Shown: piece after piece, positions 24,505-34,244 of the stretch | How the letters are laid out: the number at the start of each line of letters is the position of its first letter | Position numbering within the stretch: position 1 is the first letter of the stretch | Assembly: GCF_005048155.1 (NCBI RefSeq) | Contig: NZ_SUMB01000001.1 | Coordinates: 806,001-870,000, forward strand | Reading direction: 5' to 3' | From: Streptomyces piniterrae | GTDB lineage: Bacteria > Actinomycetota > Actinomycetes > Streptomycetales > Streptomycetaceae | Length of the DNA stretch: 64,000 nucleotides | Program-made: the position numbers and the translations under genes | The notes under the pieces: model-generated | Told to the model about the DNA's origin: nothing | What the model saw: the letters and a program-made list of their open reading frames with translations, nothing else | The model's database searches: none

Positions 24505-25512
24505 ATGGCGGGTACGGCACTGGTGCTGGGCGGCGGAGGACTCACCGGAATCGGTTGGGAGATCGGCTTCCTCGCCGGCCTCGCGGAGGCGGGCCTCCAC
24601 CTCGCCGACGCCGACGTCGTCATCGGCACCTCCGCGGGATCGATCGTCGGTGCCCACGTCACGTCGGGGCACCACACCCTGGAGGAGCTTTACGCCCGGC
24701 AACTGGTGGTGCCCGAGGTCCGGTCGTCCGAGACCAGGTCGTCCGAGGGACGGTCCTCGGCAGACCGGTCGCCGGCGGCGCCGCCGTCGGGGGAGCGGTC
24801 GTCGGCGGAGCGATCGTCGGAAGGGCCGTCGCGCGGCGACGGGGCGCGGGACGTGCGGTCACGGGACGGCCGGTCGGGCGCCCGCATGGGCCCGGTCGCG
24901 ATGGCCCGCTTCGCGGCGATCGCGCTGCGCTCCCGGGACACGGTGTCGTTCGGCGCGCGCATGGGACGACTCGCACTGGCGGCCCGCACCGCCCCGGAGG
25001 CGGAACAGCGCGCGGCGATCGCCCGGACCCTGACCATCGATGGCCGACCCCACCTGGACTGGCCGGCGCGACGGCTGGTGATCACCGCGGTGGAGGCGGC
25101 GACCGGGCGGCGCGCCGCCTTCGACGACACCAGCGGTGTGGGGCTGGTCGACGCGGTGAGCGCCAGCTGCGCCGTGCCCGGCGTCTTTCCACCGGTCACC
25201 ATCGACGGACGCCGCTGGATCGACGGCGGTGTGCACTCCAGCGCCAATGTCGACCTGGCCGCCGGGTACGGCCGGGTGGTGGTCATCGCCCCCATGGCCG
25301 TCAGCGGCGGACCGATCGCCGCCCCGCGCACCCAGGGTGCCGCTCTGGCCCGCCAGGGCGCCCGGGTATGCGTGATCACACCCGACCGAGCGGCACGATC
25401 GGCATTCGGCCGCAACGTCCTCGACCCCACCAAACGCGCCGACGCGGCCCGCGCGGGCCGCCGCCAGTCGGTCCTCCATGCCGAGGAGATCCACGCGGTC
25501 TGGTCGGAGTGA
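24505..25512 (+). CDS. Patatin-like phospholipase
   Basis: 335 residues. Oxyanion loop GGGGLTGIGWE, nucleophile elbow GTSAGSIVG (S in G-x-S-x-G), and the dyad Asp in DGGVHSSANVD. All catalytic pieces are present, so an active acyl hydrolase is expected. An Arg/Ser/Glu low-complexity insert of ~55 residues follows the elbow (RSSETRSSEGRSSADRS and similar). Start ATG 24505 has GGGGAGGG upstream. Cytoplasmic; substrate unknown. Confidence 0.87.
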   Translation: MAGTALVLGGGGLTGIGWEIGFLAGLAEAGLHLADADVVIGTSAGSIVGAHVTSGHHTLEELYARQLVVPEVRSSETRSSEGRSSADRSPAAPPSGERSSAERSSEGPSRGDGARDVRSRDGRSGARMGPVAMARFAAIALRSRDTVSFGARMGRLALAARTAPEAEQRAAIARTLTIDGRPHLDWPARRLVITAVEAATGRRAAFDDTSGVGLVDAVSASCAVPGVFPPVTIDGRRWIDGGVHSSANVDLAAGYGRVVVIAPMAVSGGPIAAPRTQGAALARQGARVCVITPDRAARSAFGRNVLDPTKRADAARAGRRQSVLHAEEIHAVWSE

Positions 25513-25747
25513 CCACGGGCGGCCTGGACCGTTCGCGGGCGAGGCATGGTGATCGCGGAGCGGAGCGGCCCGACGGCCGGGCCGGGACGTCCAGGGCCGG
25601 TGCACCCCGCACAGCCCGTGCAGCCCACGCGGAGGCCGGGATCCGCACGCCCCCGCACCCACGCGCCGTCATCCACCGGCACGCCCCTGCGGGACCGCCC
25701 CGGGTACACCTCCCCGCCCGTCCTCACCCGACCGGCACAATGGGACG

Positions 25748-26680
25748 GTGGATGAAGCACCGGCATCAACACCATCACCAGCCCCATCACAGGCATCAGC
25801 ACCAGCACCAAGCCCACCCGGGCCGATACCAGTCGCTCCCGAGCCGATCCCCGTCACCCGGATCGTGGACTGCGGCACCGCCAAGCTGATGCCGGACGTC
25901 GACCGTCCTCGCGCGTGGCTCCTGACGGTGGACGGTGCGCCCCAGTCGTATGTCGACCTCGACGCCCCCACGCACCTGGAATTCGAGTACGTACGCAGGC
26001 TCGCCCATGTCCTGGACGAGGCCGCGGCCCCCGGCCACCCGCTCGACGCGCTCCACCTGGGCGGCGGAGCGCTGACCCTGCCCCGCTATCTGGCCGCCAC
26101 CCGCCCACACTCCCGGCAGCACGTCATCGACGCCGACCGCGGGCTGCTCGCCCTGGTCACCGAACACCTTCCGCTGCCCGACGGCTCCGGCATCGAGGTG
26201 CGCGCACAGGACGCCCGTACGGCGCTCGAAGCGGCACCGGAGGCCAGCGCCGATGTGATCGTCGCGGATGTCTTCGGCGGCTCGCGGGTGCCCGCCCACC
26301 TCACCTCCGTCGAGTACGCGCACGCCGCCGCCCGAGTTCTGCGCCCTGACGGCCTCTACGCCGCGAACCTCGCCGACAGCGCGCCCTTCGACTTTCTCCG
26401 CGGCCAGCTCGCCAACTTCGCCACCGTCTTCGCCCACCTCGCGCTGATCGCCGAGCCCTCGGTCCTGCGCGGCCGCCGCTTCGGCAACGCCGTACTGCTC
26501 GCCTCGCGCGCGGAGCTGCCGGTCGCCGCGCTGGCCCGCCGGGTGGCCGGCGACGCCTTCCCGGCCCGGGTCGAGCACGGGCCCTCGCTGCGGCGGTTGA
26601 TCGCCGGGGCCGTGCCGGTGCAGGACGCGGAGGCGGTGGCCTCGCCGGTGCCGCCGGATGGCGCCTTCAGTATCGGCTGA
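25748..26680 (+). CDS. Spermidine-synthase-like methyltransferase-fold protein
   Basis: 310 residues. The first ~35 are Pro/Ser/Ala, encoded by CAC/CAG trinucleotide-like repeats. Then a Rossmann domain: ALHLGGGALTLPRYLAA (motif I), HVIDADRGLLALVTEHL, VRAQDARTALEA, ADVIVADVFGGSRVPAHLTS. The layout is that of stand-alone spermidine synthase homologues in actinobacteria, whose aminopropyl-transfer activity is unproven. GTG 25748 is the first in-frame start; the real start may be past the repeat. Confidence 0.75.
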   Translation: MDEAPASTPSPAPSQASAPAPSPPGPIPVAPEPIPVTRIVDCGTAKLMPDVDRPRAWLLTVDGAPQSYVDLDAPTHLEFEYVRRLAHVLDEAAAPGHPLDALHLGGGALTLPRYLAATRPHSRQHVIDADRGLLALVTEHLPLPDGSGIEVRAQDARTALEAAPEASADVIVADVFGGSRVPAHLTSVEYAHAAARVLRPDGLYAANLADSAPFDFLRGQLANFATVFAHLALIAEPSVLRGRRFGNAVLLASRAELPVAALARRVAGDAFPARVEHGPSLRRLIAGAVPVQDAEAVASPVPPDGAFSIG

Positions 26681-26882
26681 TCCTTCGGTCACCAAGCTGG
26701 CGCACGGCGGGACGGTCGTGTGCCCGGGGCGGGGAGCGCTCAGGCGGGCAACGGCAGGAAGGGCGGGGCGGCGGCCGCGCCCGAGTTTCCGCGCCCGGTG
26801 CGCCCAAGGTGAGCACTCTCGCCCCACGGCTCCCACCTGAACCAACCGCCGCTCTTCCCAGCGCAAGCTACCCACAGGTAAC

Positions 26883-27347
26883 ATGCCTGCCATGTCCTCC
26901 GAGACCCTGCCGTCGATCGGCGAGATGATGTCGGCGTCCGTGCCGATGGTGCGCACCCTGAACCTCGAGTTCACCGAGACCACCGCCGAGCGCGCCGTGG
27001 TCCGCATGCCCGACCAGTCCGACTACCACAACCACGTCGGCGGACCGCACGCCGGCGCGATGTTCACGCTCGCCGAGTCGGCCAGTGGCGCGATCGTCAT
27101 GTCGGCCTTCGGCAGCCAGCTCGGCCGCGCGGTGCCGCTGGCCGTCCGCGCCGAGATCGGCTACAAGAAGCTCGCCATGGGGCCGGTCACGGCCACCGCC
27201 GAGCTGGGCCGGCCGGCGGCCGACGTGATCGCCGAGCTCGACGCGGGGGAGCGTCCCGAGTTCCCCGTGAACGTCTCGATCACCCGCGAGGACGGCGCGG
27301 TCACCGGCGAGATGACCATCGTCTGGACCCTGCGCCCCAACAGCTGA
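26883..27347 (+). CDS. Hotdog-fold thioesterase (DUF4442/PaaI-like)
   Basis: 154 residues, single hotdog domain: MVRTLNLEFTETTAERAVVRM, then HNHVGGPHAGAMFTLAESAS (the H-x-G-x-x helix region typical of PaaI/DUF4442) and PVTATAELGRPAADV. Probably hydrolyses acyl-CoA; no specificity is visible. Alternative ATG nine bases in. Monocistronic between the methyltransferase-like and DedA genes. Confidence 0.8.
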   Translation: MPAMSSETLPSIGEMMSASVPMVRTLNLEFTETTAERAVVRMPDQSDYHNHVGGPHAGAMFTLAESASGAIVMSAFGSQLGRAVPLAVRAEIGYKKLAMGPVTATAELGRPAADVIAELDAGERPEFPVNVSITREDGAVTGEMTIVWTLRPNS

Positions 27348-27610
27348 GCCGACCCGGACCCGGCCGGCGTCGACGTCGGCCAGGTCTCCCCGGCCCGCCG
27401 TGCACCGCGCGGCGGGCCGTTGCCGTGTCCGGGCGCCGCGCCCGTATGACGCGCGACGTTCCCGGGGGCGTACGCGCGACGGGTTCCGGCGGCATCGATC
27501 GAGTACGCTTCCCGGGCGCGCTGCAGGGCGCGCCAGGGAAGTGACCGGCACCTGCGTCACAGACCGGGCAACGGCCCACGGGGGCCCCACATCATGCGGA
27601 GGAAGCGGCG

Positions 27611-28261
27611 TTGCATATCCAGGAGTGGCTCGAGACCGTACCGGCCGTGAGCGTCTACCTCCTGGTGGGGGTGGTCATCGGACTGGAGAGCCTGGGCATT
27701 CCGCTGCCCGGCGAGATCGTCCTCGTCAGTGCGGCGATTCTCGCCGCGACCCAGGATCACATCGATCCGGTCGTGCTGGGCGCCTGCGCGTCCGCCGGCG
27801 CGATCATCGGTGACTCCATCGGCTATCTGATCGGGCGCAAGGGCGGCAAGCCACTGCTCCACTGGGCCGGCCGCAAGTTCCCCAAGCACTTCGGGCCCGA
27901 CCATGTCGCGATGGCGGAGTCGAAGTTCGACAAGTGGGGCATGTGGGCGGTGTTCTTCGGCCGCTTCATCGCACTGCTGCGGATCTTCGCCGGACCGCTC
28001 GCCGGTGTGCTGAAGATGCCCTACTGGAAGTTCCTGATCGCCAACGTCCTCGGCGGCATCGTCTGGGCCGGCGGTACCACCGCGCTGATCTACAGCCTCG
28101 GCATGGTCGCCGAGTCGTGGCTCAAGCGCTTCCAGTGGCTCGGACTGGTCGCCGCCCTGCTGTTCGGACTCGGCTCGTTCATCGTCATGAAGCGGCGTGC
28201 GCAGAAGGCGGCGGCGGAGCGGGAGGCGGCGGAGGTCCCGGTCACCGCGACGGTGGACTGA
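27611..28261 (+). CDS. DedA family membrane protein
   Basis: 216 residues; DedA signature: ESLGIPLPGEIVLVSAAILAA (re-entrant E-x-x-x-P-x-P), GAIIGDSIGYLIGRKGG, then KWGMWAVFFGRFIALLRIF-AGPLAG with the essential F-x-[G/S]-R and R-x-x-x-P-region. DedA proteins transport undecaprenyl phosphate and help keep membrane potential. TTG start at 27611 with GGAGGAA upstream. A second DedA-superfamily protein (TVP38) lies at 20942. Ends at a U-tract terminator. Confidence 0.9.
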   Translation: MHIQEWLETVPAVSVYLLVGVVIGLESLGIPLPGEIVLVSAAILAATQDHIDPVVLGACASAGAIIGDSIGYLIGRKGGKPLLHWAGRKFPKHFGPDHVAMAESKFDKWGMWAVFFGRFIALLRIFAGPLAGVLKMPYWKFLIANVLGGIVWAGGTTALIYSLGMVAESWLKRFQWLGLVAALLFGLGSFIVMKRRAQKAAAEREAAEVPVTATVD

Positions 28262-28281
28262 CGAATCGTCATAGGGATGGG

Positions 28282-28324
28282 GCGTAGGGCCTGACCTCCG
28301 GGTCAGGCCCTACGCCCTTTTCTT
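28282..28324 (+). terminator. Strong intrinsic terminator after DedA
   Basis: GCGTAGGGCCTGACC (28282-28296), loop of four bases, exact complement to 28315, followed by CCTTTTCTTT, a rare U-rich tract for this genome. Confidence 0.85.
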
Positions 28325-28387
28325 TCGACTCCTGCGACTCCTGCGTTGTCCGAATCCTTGCCTTCCGACTCCGCCGGGAGGTCGACG

Positions 28388-28612
28388 TCAGCACGTCGAC
28401 CAGATGTCCGGCCCGCCATCGCGCCACTCGAAGACACCCGTGTCGTCCCAGGAGAACTTCGACGGGGAGAGGCCTGGCAGGGAGAATCCGGCCCGGCGCA
28501 GAAACGCGGCCACATCGCCGGGGCGGCGTGCGCGGCCCAGGTCCTGTCCGTAGAGGGTGACGCGACGACCGCCGGTACAGGGCGGATGCACGATCACAGG
28601 CGCACGTTTCAT
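28388..28612 (-). CDS. Small conserved Streptomyces protein, 74 aa
   Basis: MKRAPVIVHPPCTGGRRVTL then DLGRARRPGDVAAFLRRAG, ending FEWRDGGPDIWSTC. The opening and the ...EWRGGGPD-type ending are familiar from a short unnamed Streptomyces family; no function is known to me. Start ATG 28612 chosen from that pattern; ATG 28624 would add four residues. The terminal Cys is unusual. Confidence 0.6.
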   Translation of the reverse strand: MKRAPVIVHPPCTGGRRVTLYGQDLGRARRPGDVAAFLRRAGFSLPGLSPSKFSWDDTGVFEWRDGGPDIWSTC

Positions 28613-28703
28613 GAGCACCAGCATGGGAGGGGTACGAGGTGATCGCATCCCGAGCGCAGTGGGTTGATTACGTTGCGTGATTTTCCGGTGTGGTCGCCGG
28701 TGC

Positions 28704-30785
28704 TCAGGAGCCGGCCCGGAGCCGCGAGAAGAACGGCGCCGACCGTACGCCGGAGCCGCCGCGCTGCCACCACCGGCCTTCCTCGCGGGTTTCCGGCGCC
28801 GGCGTCCCTTCGCGCACCTCGCGCCGCAGCGCGGCCAGCATGTTGCGCGCCCCCGCGATGAACAACGGGTCGCCGATCAGCCTCTTGGCGGCCAGCGCCT
28901 TCCGGCAGGTACGCAGCGCCGCCTCCGGCCGCCCCTGAGCCCGCTCGGCGAGGGCGCGCGCGTACAGCACGGTCGAGTGGAGCCAGAAGTCCCCGTCGGA
29001 ATGCCGGCACTCCCACGCGCGGCGGGCCGCCGCCTCCGCCCGGTCGCCGTCGACCGCCGCGAGGGCGATGGCCAGCAGCGCCCCACTGTGGGCTGGCCCT
29101 GGGCCGAACCACGGATCCTTCGACGTGTGCCGGGCCGCTTCCTCCAGGCATGCCACCGCCGCCCCGGCGTCCTCCCGATACAGCGCCAGCACGCCGTGCG
29201 CATGCGCGATACGGGCCAGCCCGTCGGAGTCCGCATGCATCACGGCCGCCGCCCACGCCCGCTCCAGCAGGGCCTCCGCCGCACCGGGCGCATGCTCCTG
29301 CGCCGCGAGCCAGCCCGCCAGCCACAGTGCGCGGGCCCGTAGCGCGGTGTCGTCCCGGGAGAGCAGCAGCAGCCGGTCGAGGTGCGCCCGCCCTTCGTGG
29401 CGGAAGCCGCACGCCGCCCACCGGAACCACAAGGAGACCGCGATCTCCAGTGCGATGAGGGCGTCGTCCGGGTCCTGCGGGGGCCGGGTCAGCGCCGCGT
29501 CGAGGTTGTGCTGCTCGTCCTCGACCAGACGCACCGCGATCTGCTGGTCCGTGCCCTGCCAGGCGATCTGAGCCTCGGCCGCGAGCGCCGCGCACGCCTG
29601 CCGGAAGCGGCGCAGCGCCGAGGACTCCTCGCCCGCTTCGCGCAGCCGGGTCCGGCCGAAGTCCCGGGCGCCGCGCGGGAGTCGGTAGCGCGGCGGCAGG
29701 GCTGCCCCGGTGTCCGCCGGAGCGCTGCCCGCCTCTCGTACGCGTTCCAGGACGGACGCCAGCCGGAGCCGCTCCAGCGCGGCGTCCACCTCGGCCGCAG
29801 GAACGTCACTGCTCGCACAAACGCACCCCGCGAGCCAGGGATCGAAGTCCCCGGGCAGCACCGAGAGCCGCGCCCACACCCGCCGGTCGACGGGGGAGCA
29901 GAGGGCGTAGCCGGCGGCGTGCGCCGCGTAGAGCGAGGTGTGCCGGGCGGTCGGCGCCGGACCCGACCAGAACAGCGGGCCGTCCGCGCCCGCCCGGGCC
30001 GCGAGTTGCGACAGCGGCATCCGGTCCAACTGCTGGGCGGCCAGCTCGATCGCCAGCGGCGAACCCTCCAGCGCCTCGCAGACGGCGACGAGCAACTCCG
30101 GGGCCGCGGGCCCGGTACGCGCCGCCAGCAGTTCCACCGCCGGCCCGGCGATTCCTTCGCCCAGTGTCACCGGGAGCGGCCCGATGTCGACGACGCACTC
30201 GGCGGCCGGCCCCAGTGGACGGCGCGCCGTCGCCACGATCCGCAGCGCCGGCTCGGCCCGCAGCAGCCGCCGCACCAGCCGCGCGCACTCGTCGAGCAGC
30301 GGGTCGCAGTCGTCCAGCAGCAGCGTGGCCCGGCTGCGTACGCAGTGTGCGGCGAGCGCGGCGACGGCCGTGTCCGTCGACCGGGTGCCACCGCCGGCGG
30401 GGGTCTCCGCGTCGCCGGCGGGCGCGGGTGTCTCGGAGCGTGCCGCGTCGTACGGCGGGAGCTGGGGCGAGCGTCGGGCGGCGGCCCGCTCGGTGTCCCT
30501 GAGGACGGAGTCCAGGCCCGCAGCCCGGACGAGAGCGCCGGTGAGGCCGCCCGCCATCAGACCGCCCTCCGTCAGGCCGTCCCAGCAGCCGACCCGGATG
30601 ACCGTGCCGCCGTGCCGTGCGGTGTGTTCGTCCAGGACGGCACGGGCCAGGACGCTCTTGCCCACCCCCGCGGCTCCGGTGAGCGTGATCAGTGGGGAGC
30701 CGGCCAGCAGCCCGGACACCTGCTCGTGCTCAACGGCCCGTCCCACCACGCCGGACAGCGGCCCGCGGTCGGCCCACGCGCTCAT
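28704..30785 (-). CDS. STAND (NB-ARC/AfsR-type) ATPase without DNA-binding domain
   Basis: 693 residues. The N-terminus goes straight into an NTPase: VGRAVEHEQVSGLLAGSP then TLTGAAGVGKSVLARAV (Walker A), TLLLDDCDPLLDE (Walker B), and RIVATARRPLG (sensor). After ~350, helical TPR-like repeats (ALEIAVSLWFRWAACGFRHE, ARALWLAGWLAAQEHAPGA). This is the ATPase-plus-repeat body of AfsR/LuxR-type regulators, but neither an N-terminal SARP nor a C-terminal LuxR helix-turn-helix is present, so it must act through a partner or as a signal switch. Divergent from the esterase. Confidence 0.82.
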   Translation of the reverse strand: MSAWADRGPLSGVVGRAVEHEQVSGLLAGSPLITLTGAAGVGKSVLARAVLDEHTARHGGTVIRVGCWDGLTEGGLMAGGLTGALVRAAGLDSVLRDTERAAARRSPQLPPYDAARSETPAPAGDAETPAGGGTRSTDTAVAALAAHCVRSRATLLLDDCDPLLDECARLVRRLLRAEPALRIVATARRPLGPAAECVVDIGPLPVTLGEGIAGPAVELLAARTGPAAPELLVAVCEALEGSPLAIELAAQQLDRMPLSQLAARAGADGPLFWSGPAPTARHTSLYAAHAAGYALCSPVDRRVWARLSVLPGDFDPWLAGCVCASSDVPAAEVDAALERLRLASVLERVREAGSAPADTGAALPPRYRLPRGARDFGRTRLREAGEESSALRRFRQACAALAAEAQIAWQGTDQQIAVRLVEDEQHNLDAALTRPPQDPDDALIALEIAVSLWFRWAACGFRHEGRAHLDRLLLLSRDDTALRARALWLAGWLAAQEHAPGAAEALLERAWAAAVMHADSDGLARIAHAHGVLALYREDAGAAVACLEEAARHTSKDPWFGPGPAHSGALLAIALAAVDGDRAEAAARRAWECRHSDGDFWLHSTVLYARALAERAQGRPEAALRTCRKALAAKRLIGDPLFIAGARNMLAALRREVREGTPAPETREEGRWWQRGGSGVRSAPFFSRLRAGS

Positions 30786-31103
30786 CGGTCATTCCCGTCC
30801 GCGGCAGGGTGCCGCGCCTTCCCATTGGAGGACCCACGATGCCAGAACCGACCGCCGGGCAAACAGCGGGTACACCTATCGATTGGGGGAAACGGGCCCG
30901 GCGCTTTTGACAGGCGTTCGGCGCGGTCCTCGCCGACCGGGCGTCCTTGGGGCGGTCCGCGTGCGGAACCGGCGGGACGCCGCAGGTGGGGGCCGGTGCG
31001 GGGCATCGAGCGGATCATCTTATGGTGGTGTCTTTCGTCCGGTATCGGGGTGGTGGTGTGTGCTGCCCGCGGCCGGGCCGGAGGACCCGAGGAGAACGTC
31101 CCG
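30786..31103. other. Divergent intergenic region, 318 bp
   Basis: Separates the STAND gene (minus) from the esterase (plus). Likely holds both promoters; a TTTTGACAGG near 30905-30915 is the best -35-like element. No gene seen. Confidence 0.4.
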
Positions 31104-32108
31104 ATGAAGTGCCTGCGCGTCGGTGCCGCGGTGAGTGTGATCGCCGTGGGACTCCTGGCCGGTTGCGGGAGCCAGGGCACGGACGTGGTGGACGCGTCGC
31201 GGGTGCCGCGGCTGCGGACGCAGGTCGCGGACGGCGCCAACGGGGCGCTCCGGGTGGTGCCGCCCCGCGGCCCGCGCTCCGCCTTCATCCCGTACCGCGC
31301 GACCGGGGACGACGGCACACGGGTCGTCAAGACGACCTGGCACGGCCGCAAGTCCGGTTTCACCGGCGACATCTGGGCCTGGCTGCCGCCGCAGTACCAC
31401 CAGCCCGAGTACGCCAAGAGCGGTTTCCCGGTGCTGATCGCGCTCCCGGGGGCCTGGGGCTATCCGTCCAACTACTGGGCCGATGCGCCCTTCGCGCTGG
31501 AGGAGCGGATCGCCGAGTGGTCGAAGCAGGGCAAGACGCTGCCGTTCATCGTCGTGATGCCGGTGCTCAATCCCGGCAAGACGTACTACGACGGCAGTGA
31601 CATACCGGGGCAGCCGAAGATGGGCAGCTGGCTGACCGAGGATGTGCCGGATTTCGCCCGCGCCAACTTCCGTACCTACGACGACCGTGACGGCTGGGCC
31701 TTCATGGGCTCGTCCTCCGGCGGCTTCGCCGGGCTGAAAGCGGTGCTCAAGCACCCGCAGAAGTTCAAAGCCGTCATCGCCAACGGGCCCGACACAGCGC
31801 CGGATTCGCCGCTGTGGAAGGGGCACCGGGCCGAGATGCGGGCCAACGACCCGCGGTGGCTGGCGCGGCAACTGGCCGCGCGCAAGGGGCCGGAGGTCTA
31901 TCTGGCCTTCGAGCTCGGGACCGAGGAGGTCGCGGTGCCCGACGTGAAGCGCTTCATCCGCGACTGCACCGGTGGGCCGATCCACTCCACGCTCTTCGAG
32001 ATACCCGGCGGCGGACACAGCGGCCACACCTACATCCAGCGGATGGCCGACTCGCTGCACTGGATCAGCGAGCAGATGCGGGGACCCGTGCCCGCGCCGT
32101 CCGTGTGA
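31104..32108 (+). CDS. Secreted esterase-fold lipoprotein
   Basis: 334 residues. Signal with lipobox LLAGC. An esterase D/feruloyl-esterase-like alpha/beta hydrolase: GFPVLIALPGAWGYPSNYW, PFIVVMPVLNPG, nucleophile elbow AFMGSSSGGFAGLKAVLK (G-S-S-S-G), and a C-terminal GGGHSGHTY with the catalytic His. The membrane-anchored outer-face location suggests action on envelope or external esters; trehalose mycolyltransferases share this fold but are not implied. GAGGAGAA ribosome site. Confidence 0.82.
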   Translation: MKCLRVGAAVSVIAVGLLAGCGSQGTDVVDASRVPRLRTQVADGANGALRVVPPRGPRSAFIPYRATGDDGTRVVKTTWHGRKSGFTGDIWAWLPPQYHQPEYAKSGFPVLIALPGAWGYPSNYWADAPFALEERIAEWSKQGKTLPFIVVMPVLNPGKTYYDGSDIPGQPKMGSWLTEDVPDFARANFRTYDDRDGWAFMGSSSGGFAGLKAVLKHPQKFKAVIANGPDTAPDSPLWKGHRAEMRANDPRWLARQLAARKGPEVYLAFELGTEEVAVPDVKRFIRDCTGGPIHSTLFEIPGGGHSGHTYIQRMADSLHWISEQMRGPVPAPSV

Positions 32109-32260
32109 CGGCCCGGTACCGTACGGGTCCGGCGGCTCCGGCGGTCCCGGCGGGGCACCGTGCCGCCTGTTGCCGGGGCTCGGCCGCTCGCGACAATTGT
32201 CCTTCCTCCGGCCAGTGGGCGCGGCCGGGGGTTTTCGGTGTGCCCGGTGGAAGGAGTGCT

Positions 32261-32617
32261 GTGCGGTATCTGCGGGCTGTCGGCCTGGTGTTGGCGGGGC
32301 TGGCTCTGCTGGCGGGGAGCTTCACGGCGGGCAACCACTGGCTGCTGGACCGGGACGCGACCAGCCCGGTGGACGACGTGACCGGCGCCGTGCCGCGTGC
32401 CGAGGTCGCCCGGTCGATCTCGGGGCATCTGTCGCTCCCGGTGATTCCCCGCGGCCCGCGTTCGGTCGACTGCGCAAGGGATCTGCGTGCCGTGAAGGGG
32501 GCGCGGATCCGCTGCACCGCCCACTACTTGCGGGGAACCGACCGCGATATGACCGTACGGGTCGTCCGGGTCGGCGGCGGCGAGATCACCTACGTCCACG
32601 ACGCACCGCACGGCTGA
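32261..32617 (+). CDS. DUF4333 domain protein
   Basis: 118 residues. A single N-terminal membrane segment (LRAVGLVLAGLALLAGSFTAG) then an outside domain with two cysteines: VDCARDLRAVKGARIRCTAHY, the DUF4333 signature, ending in beta strands. GTG start with AAGGAG. Role unknown; found in many actinobacteria as envelope proteins. Confidence 0.75.
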   Translation: MRYLRAVGLVLAGLALLAGSFTAGNHWLLDRDATSPVDDVTGAVPRAEVARSISGHLSLPVIPRGPRSVDCARDLRAVKGARIRCTAHYLRGTDRDMTVRVVRVGGGEITYVHDAPHG

Positions 32618-33062
32618 GACGCGGTGGCCGCGCCGCCGTTCCGGGTGGCCGGCCGTGGTGTTCGCCGAGGCGTCAAAGATCGCGTTGCGGTGCGCGATGG
32701 TCGGTACTTCACGAGCGGCCCCGGGTTTCGCAACAGCGTCCAATGGCCCCAAATGGAACCAATGTTGAATCCCCGTCAGGGTCGTATCAGAGAAGATCGG
32801 CATGGACACGGCGTGTCGCCTTGATGCTAAGATCATCCCGCTTGCCAGCGGCGGTAAACACCTGCTATGGCAAGACGGAAATTCCGCGCATTGGCCTGAG
32901 AAACAGCCACTTGGGGAGAGGTATGCCATTAGCCGGGCCTTCGACGGGCTCTGGGCGGGCGACCCTGCGCGGCCGTTCACGCATGTCTGGAATCGCGAGT
33001 GACGTGGAACGCGCCACCCAGGCATTCGATACCCGGTGGCACCGTCGTCCGAAGAGAGTCCT
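32618..33062. other. Leader region of the conservon
   Basis: 445 bp without a supported gene and noticeably AT-richer after 32700. Probably contains the conservon promoter; no inverted repeat or known operator recognised. Confidence 0.45.
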
Positions 33063-34244
33063 ATGACGCCATATTTCCAGGATCCAGCGCTCTGGGGTTT
33101 GATCGCTGGTACCCCTGTCGCTGCTGCCGCGATCATTCAGAGCAGGAAGAAGATCGCGGAGCTGCGAAAAGAAAAGGGCGAGCTCAAGCAACGCTACGCC
33201 ACCCTGGAGGATCACTACGCGGAGGCCGTCGAGGAGGCGAAGGACCGAGCCGAAGAGGCCACGAAAAACACCCTGAAGGCCGCCATGCGGACCCTTCAAG
33301 GCCTCGCCAGCGAGCAGCAGTTGGCCATTTCGAAGATGCAGGAAACATATGGTGAACGCCAATTCCTGCAAGACCTCCTCGACATCGACCATATGAACTC
33401 GCAGTTCGCGCGGCGGGCCCAGTCCATCGCGGTGCTCTGCGACGGATGGCTGGGCCGGCGGCGCACCGCGGCCTCGCTCTACGACGTGGTCCGCAGCGCG
33501 AAGGGCCGTATCCGCCACTTCACGCGCGTCGAGATCCGTTCGCAGAGCAACTTCGCCATCGTGAGCCGTGCCGTGGAACCGGTCGCCCTCACCCTTGCCG
33601 AGCTGCTGGACAACGCCACCAGCTATTCGGCGCCGGAAACGATGATTGAGATCAATATTCGTCCGGTGCCGAAGGGCGTCTGTATCGTCGTCGACGACGC
33701 GGGTGTCGGCATGAACGAGGAAGAGAAGGCCAAGGCCGCCGAGTTGCTGTCCGGCGAGGGCTCACGAGGTGTGTCCAGCCTCGGCAATCCGCCGCAGTTC
33801 GGATTCACCGTCATCGGCGTGCTCGCCGCCCGCTACGGCTTCAGTGTCTCCGTGGATTCCACATCGCCCTACGGCGGCGTCCGCGCGGTCGTCCTGCTCC
33901 CCGACGATCTGCTGACGTCCCTGCACGAGCCCGAGGAGAGCCCTGCCGTGGCCGTGTCCGCCCCGATGCCGCCCGAGGAGAACCCTTCCGGGTACCCGGC
34001 TCCCGCTCGCGCTCCCGCTCCTGCGCCCACTCCCGCGCCCGCCGCCCCCGCGACCACGGCCGGCGGTCTGCCCAAGCGCCGCCGGCGCGGCGCCATTTCC
34101 ATCGTGCCGGCCGAAACGGAGCGCGCCCAAGACCCGGCCCGCGACAGCGCCAGGACCGCGTCCGCCATGGGCGCATTCCAGCGGGGGACGCAGTCGGGCC
34201 GTCGTTCGACCAATGCAAGCAGTGAAGGGCATGAGGCTCAGTGA
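33063..34244 (+). CDS. cvnA: Conservon sensor-like ATPase CvnA
   Basis: 393 residues. An N-terminal membrane-proximal segment (LWGLIAGTPVAAAAIIQ), a coiled coil (~30-100, RKKIAELRKEKGELKQRYAT), then a histidine-kinase-type ATPase: ALTLAELLDNATSYS (N box), VVDDAGVGM (G1) and FGFTVIGVLAARYG. No phospho-acceptor His motif is obvious, as usual for CvnA. The C-terminal ~100 residues are a Pro/Ala linker (APAPTPAPAAPA). It starts the five-gene operon and overlaps cvnB by 4 bp. Conservons are a eukaryotic-like GTPase signalling unit affecting development and secondary metabolism. Confidence 0.92.
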   Translation: MTPYFQDPALWGLIAGTPVAAAAIIQSRKKIAELRKEKGELKQRYATLEDHYAEAVEEAKDRAEEATKNTLKAAMRTLQGLASEQQLAISKMQETYGERQFLQDLLDIDHMNSQFARRAQSIAVLCDGWLGRRRTAASLYDVVRSAKGRIRHFTRVEIRSQSNFAIVSRAVEPVALTLAELLDNATSYSAPETMIEINIRPVPKGVCIVVDDAGVGMNEEEKAKAAELLSGEGSRGVSSLGNPPQFGFTVIGVLAARYGFSVSVDSTSPYGGVRAVVLLPDDLLTSLHEPEESPAVAVSAPMPPEENPSGYPAPARAPAPAPTPAPAAPATTAGGLPKRRRRGAISIVPAETERAQDPARDSARTASAMGAFQRGTQSGRRSTNASSEGHEAQ

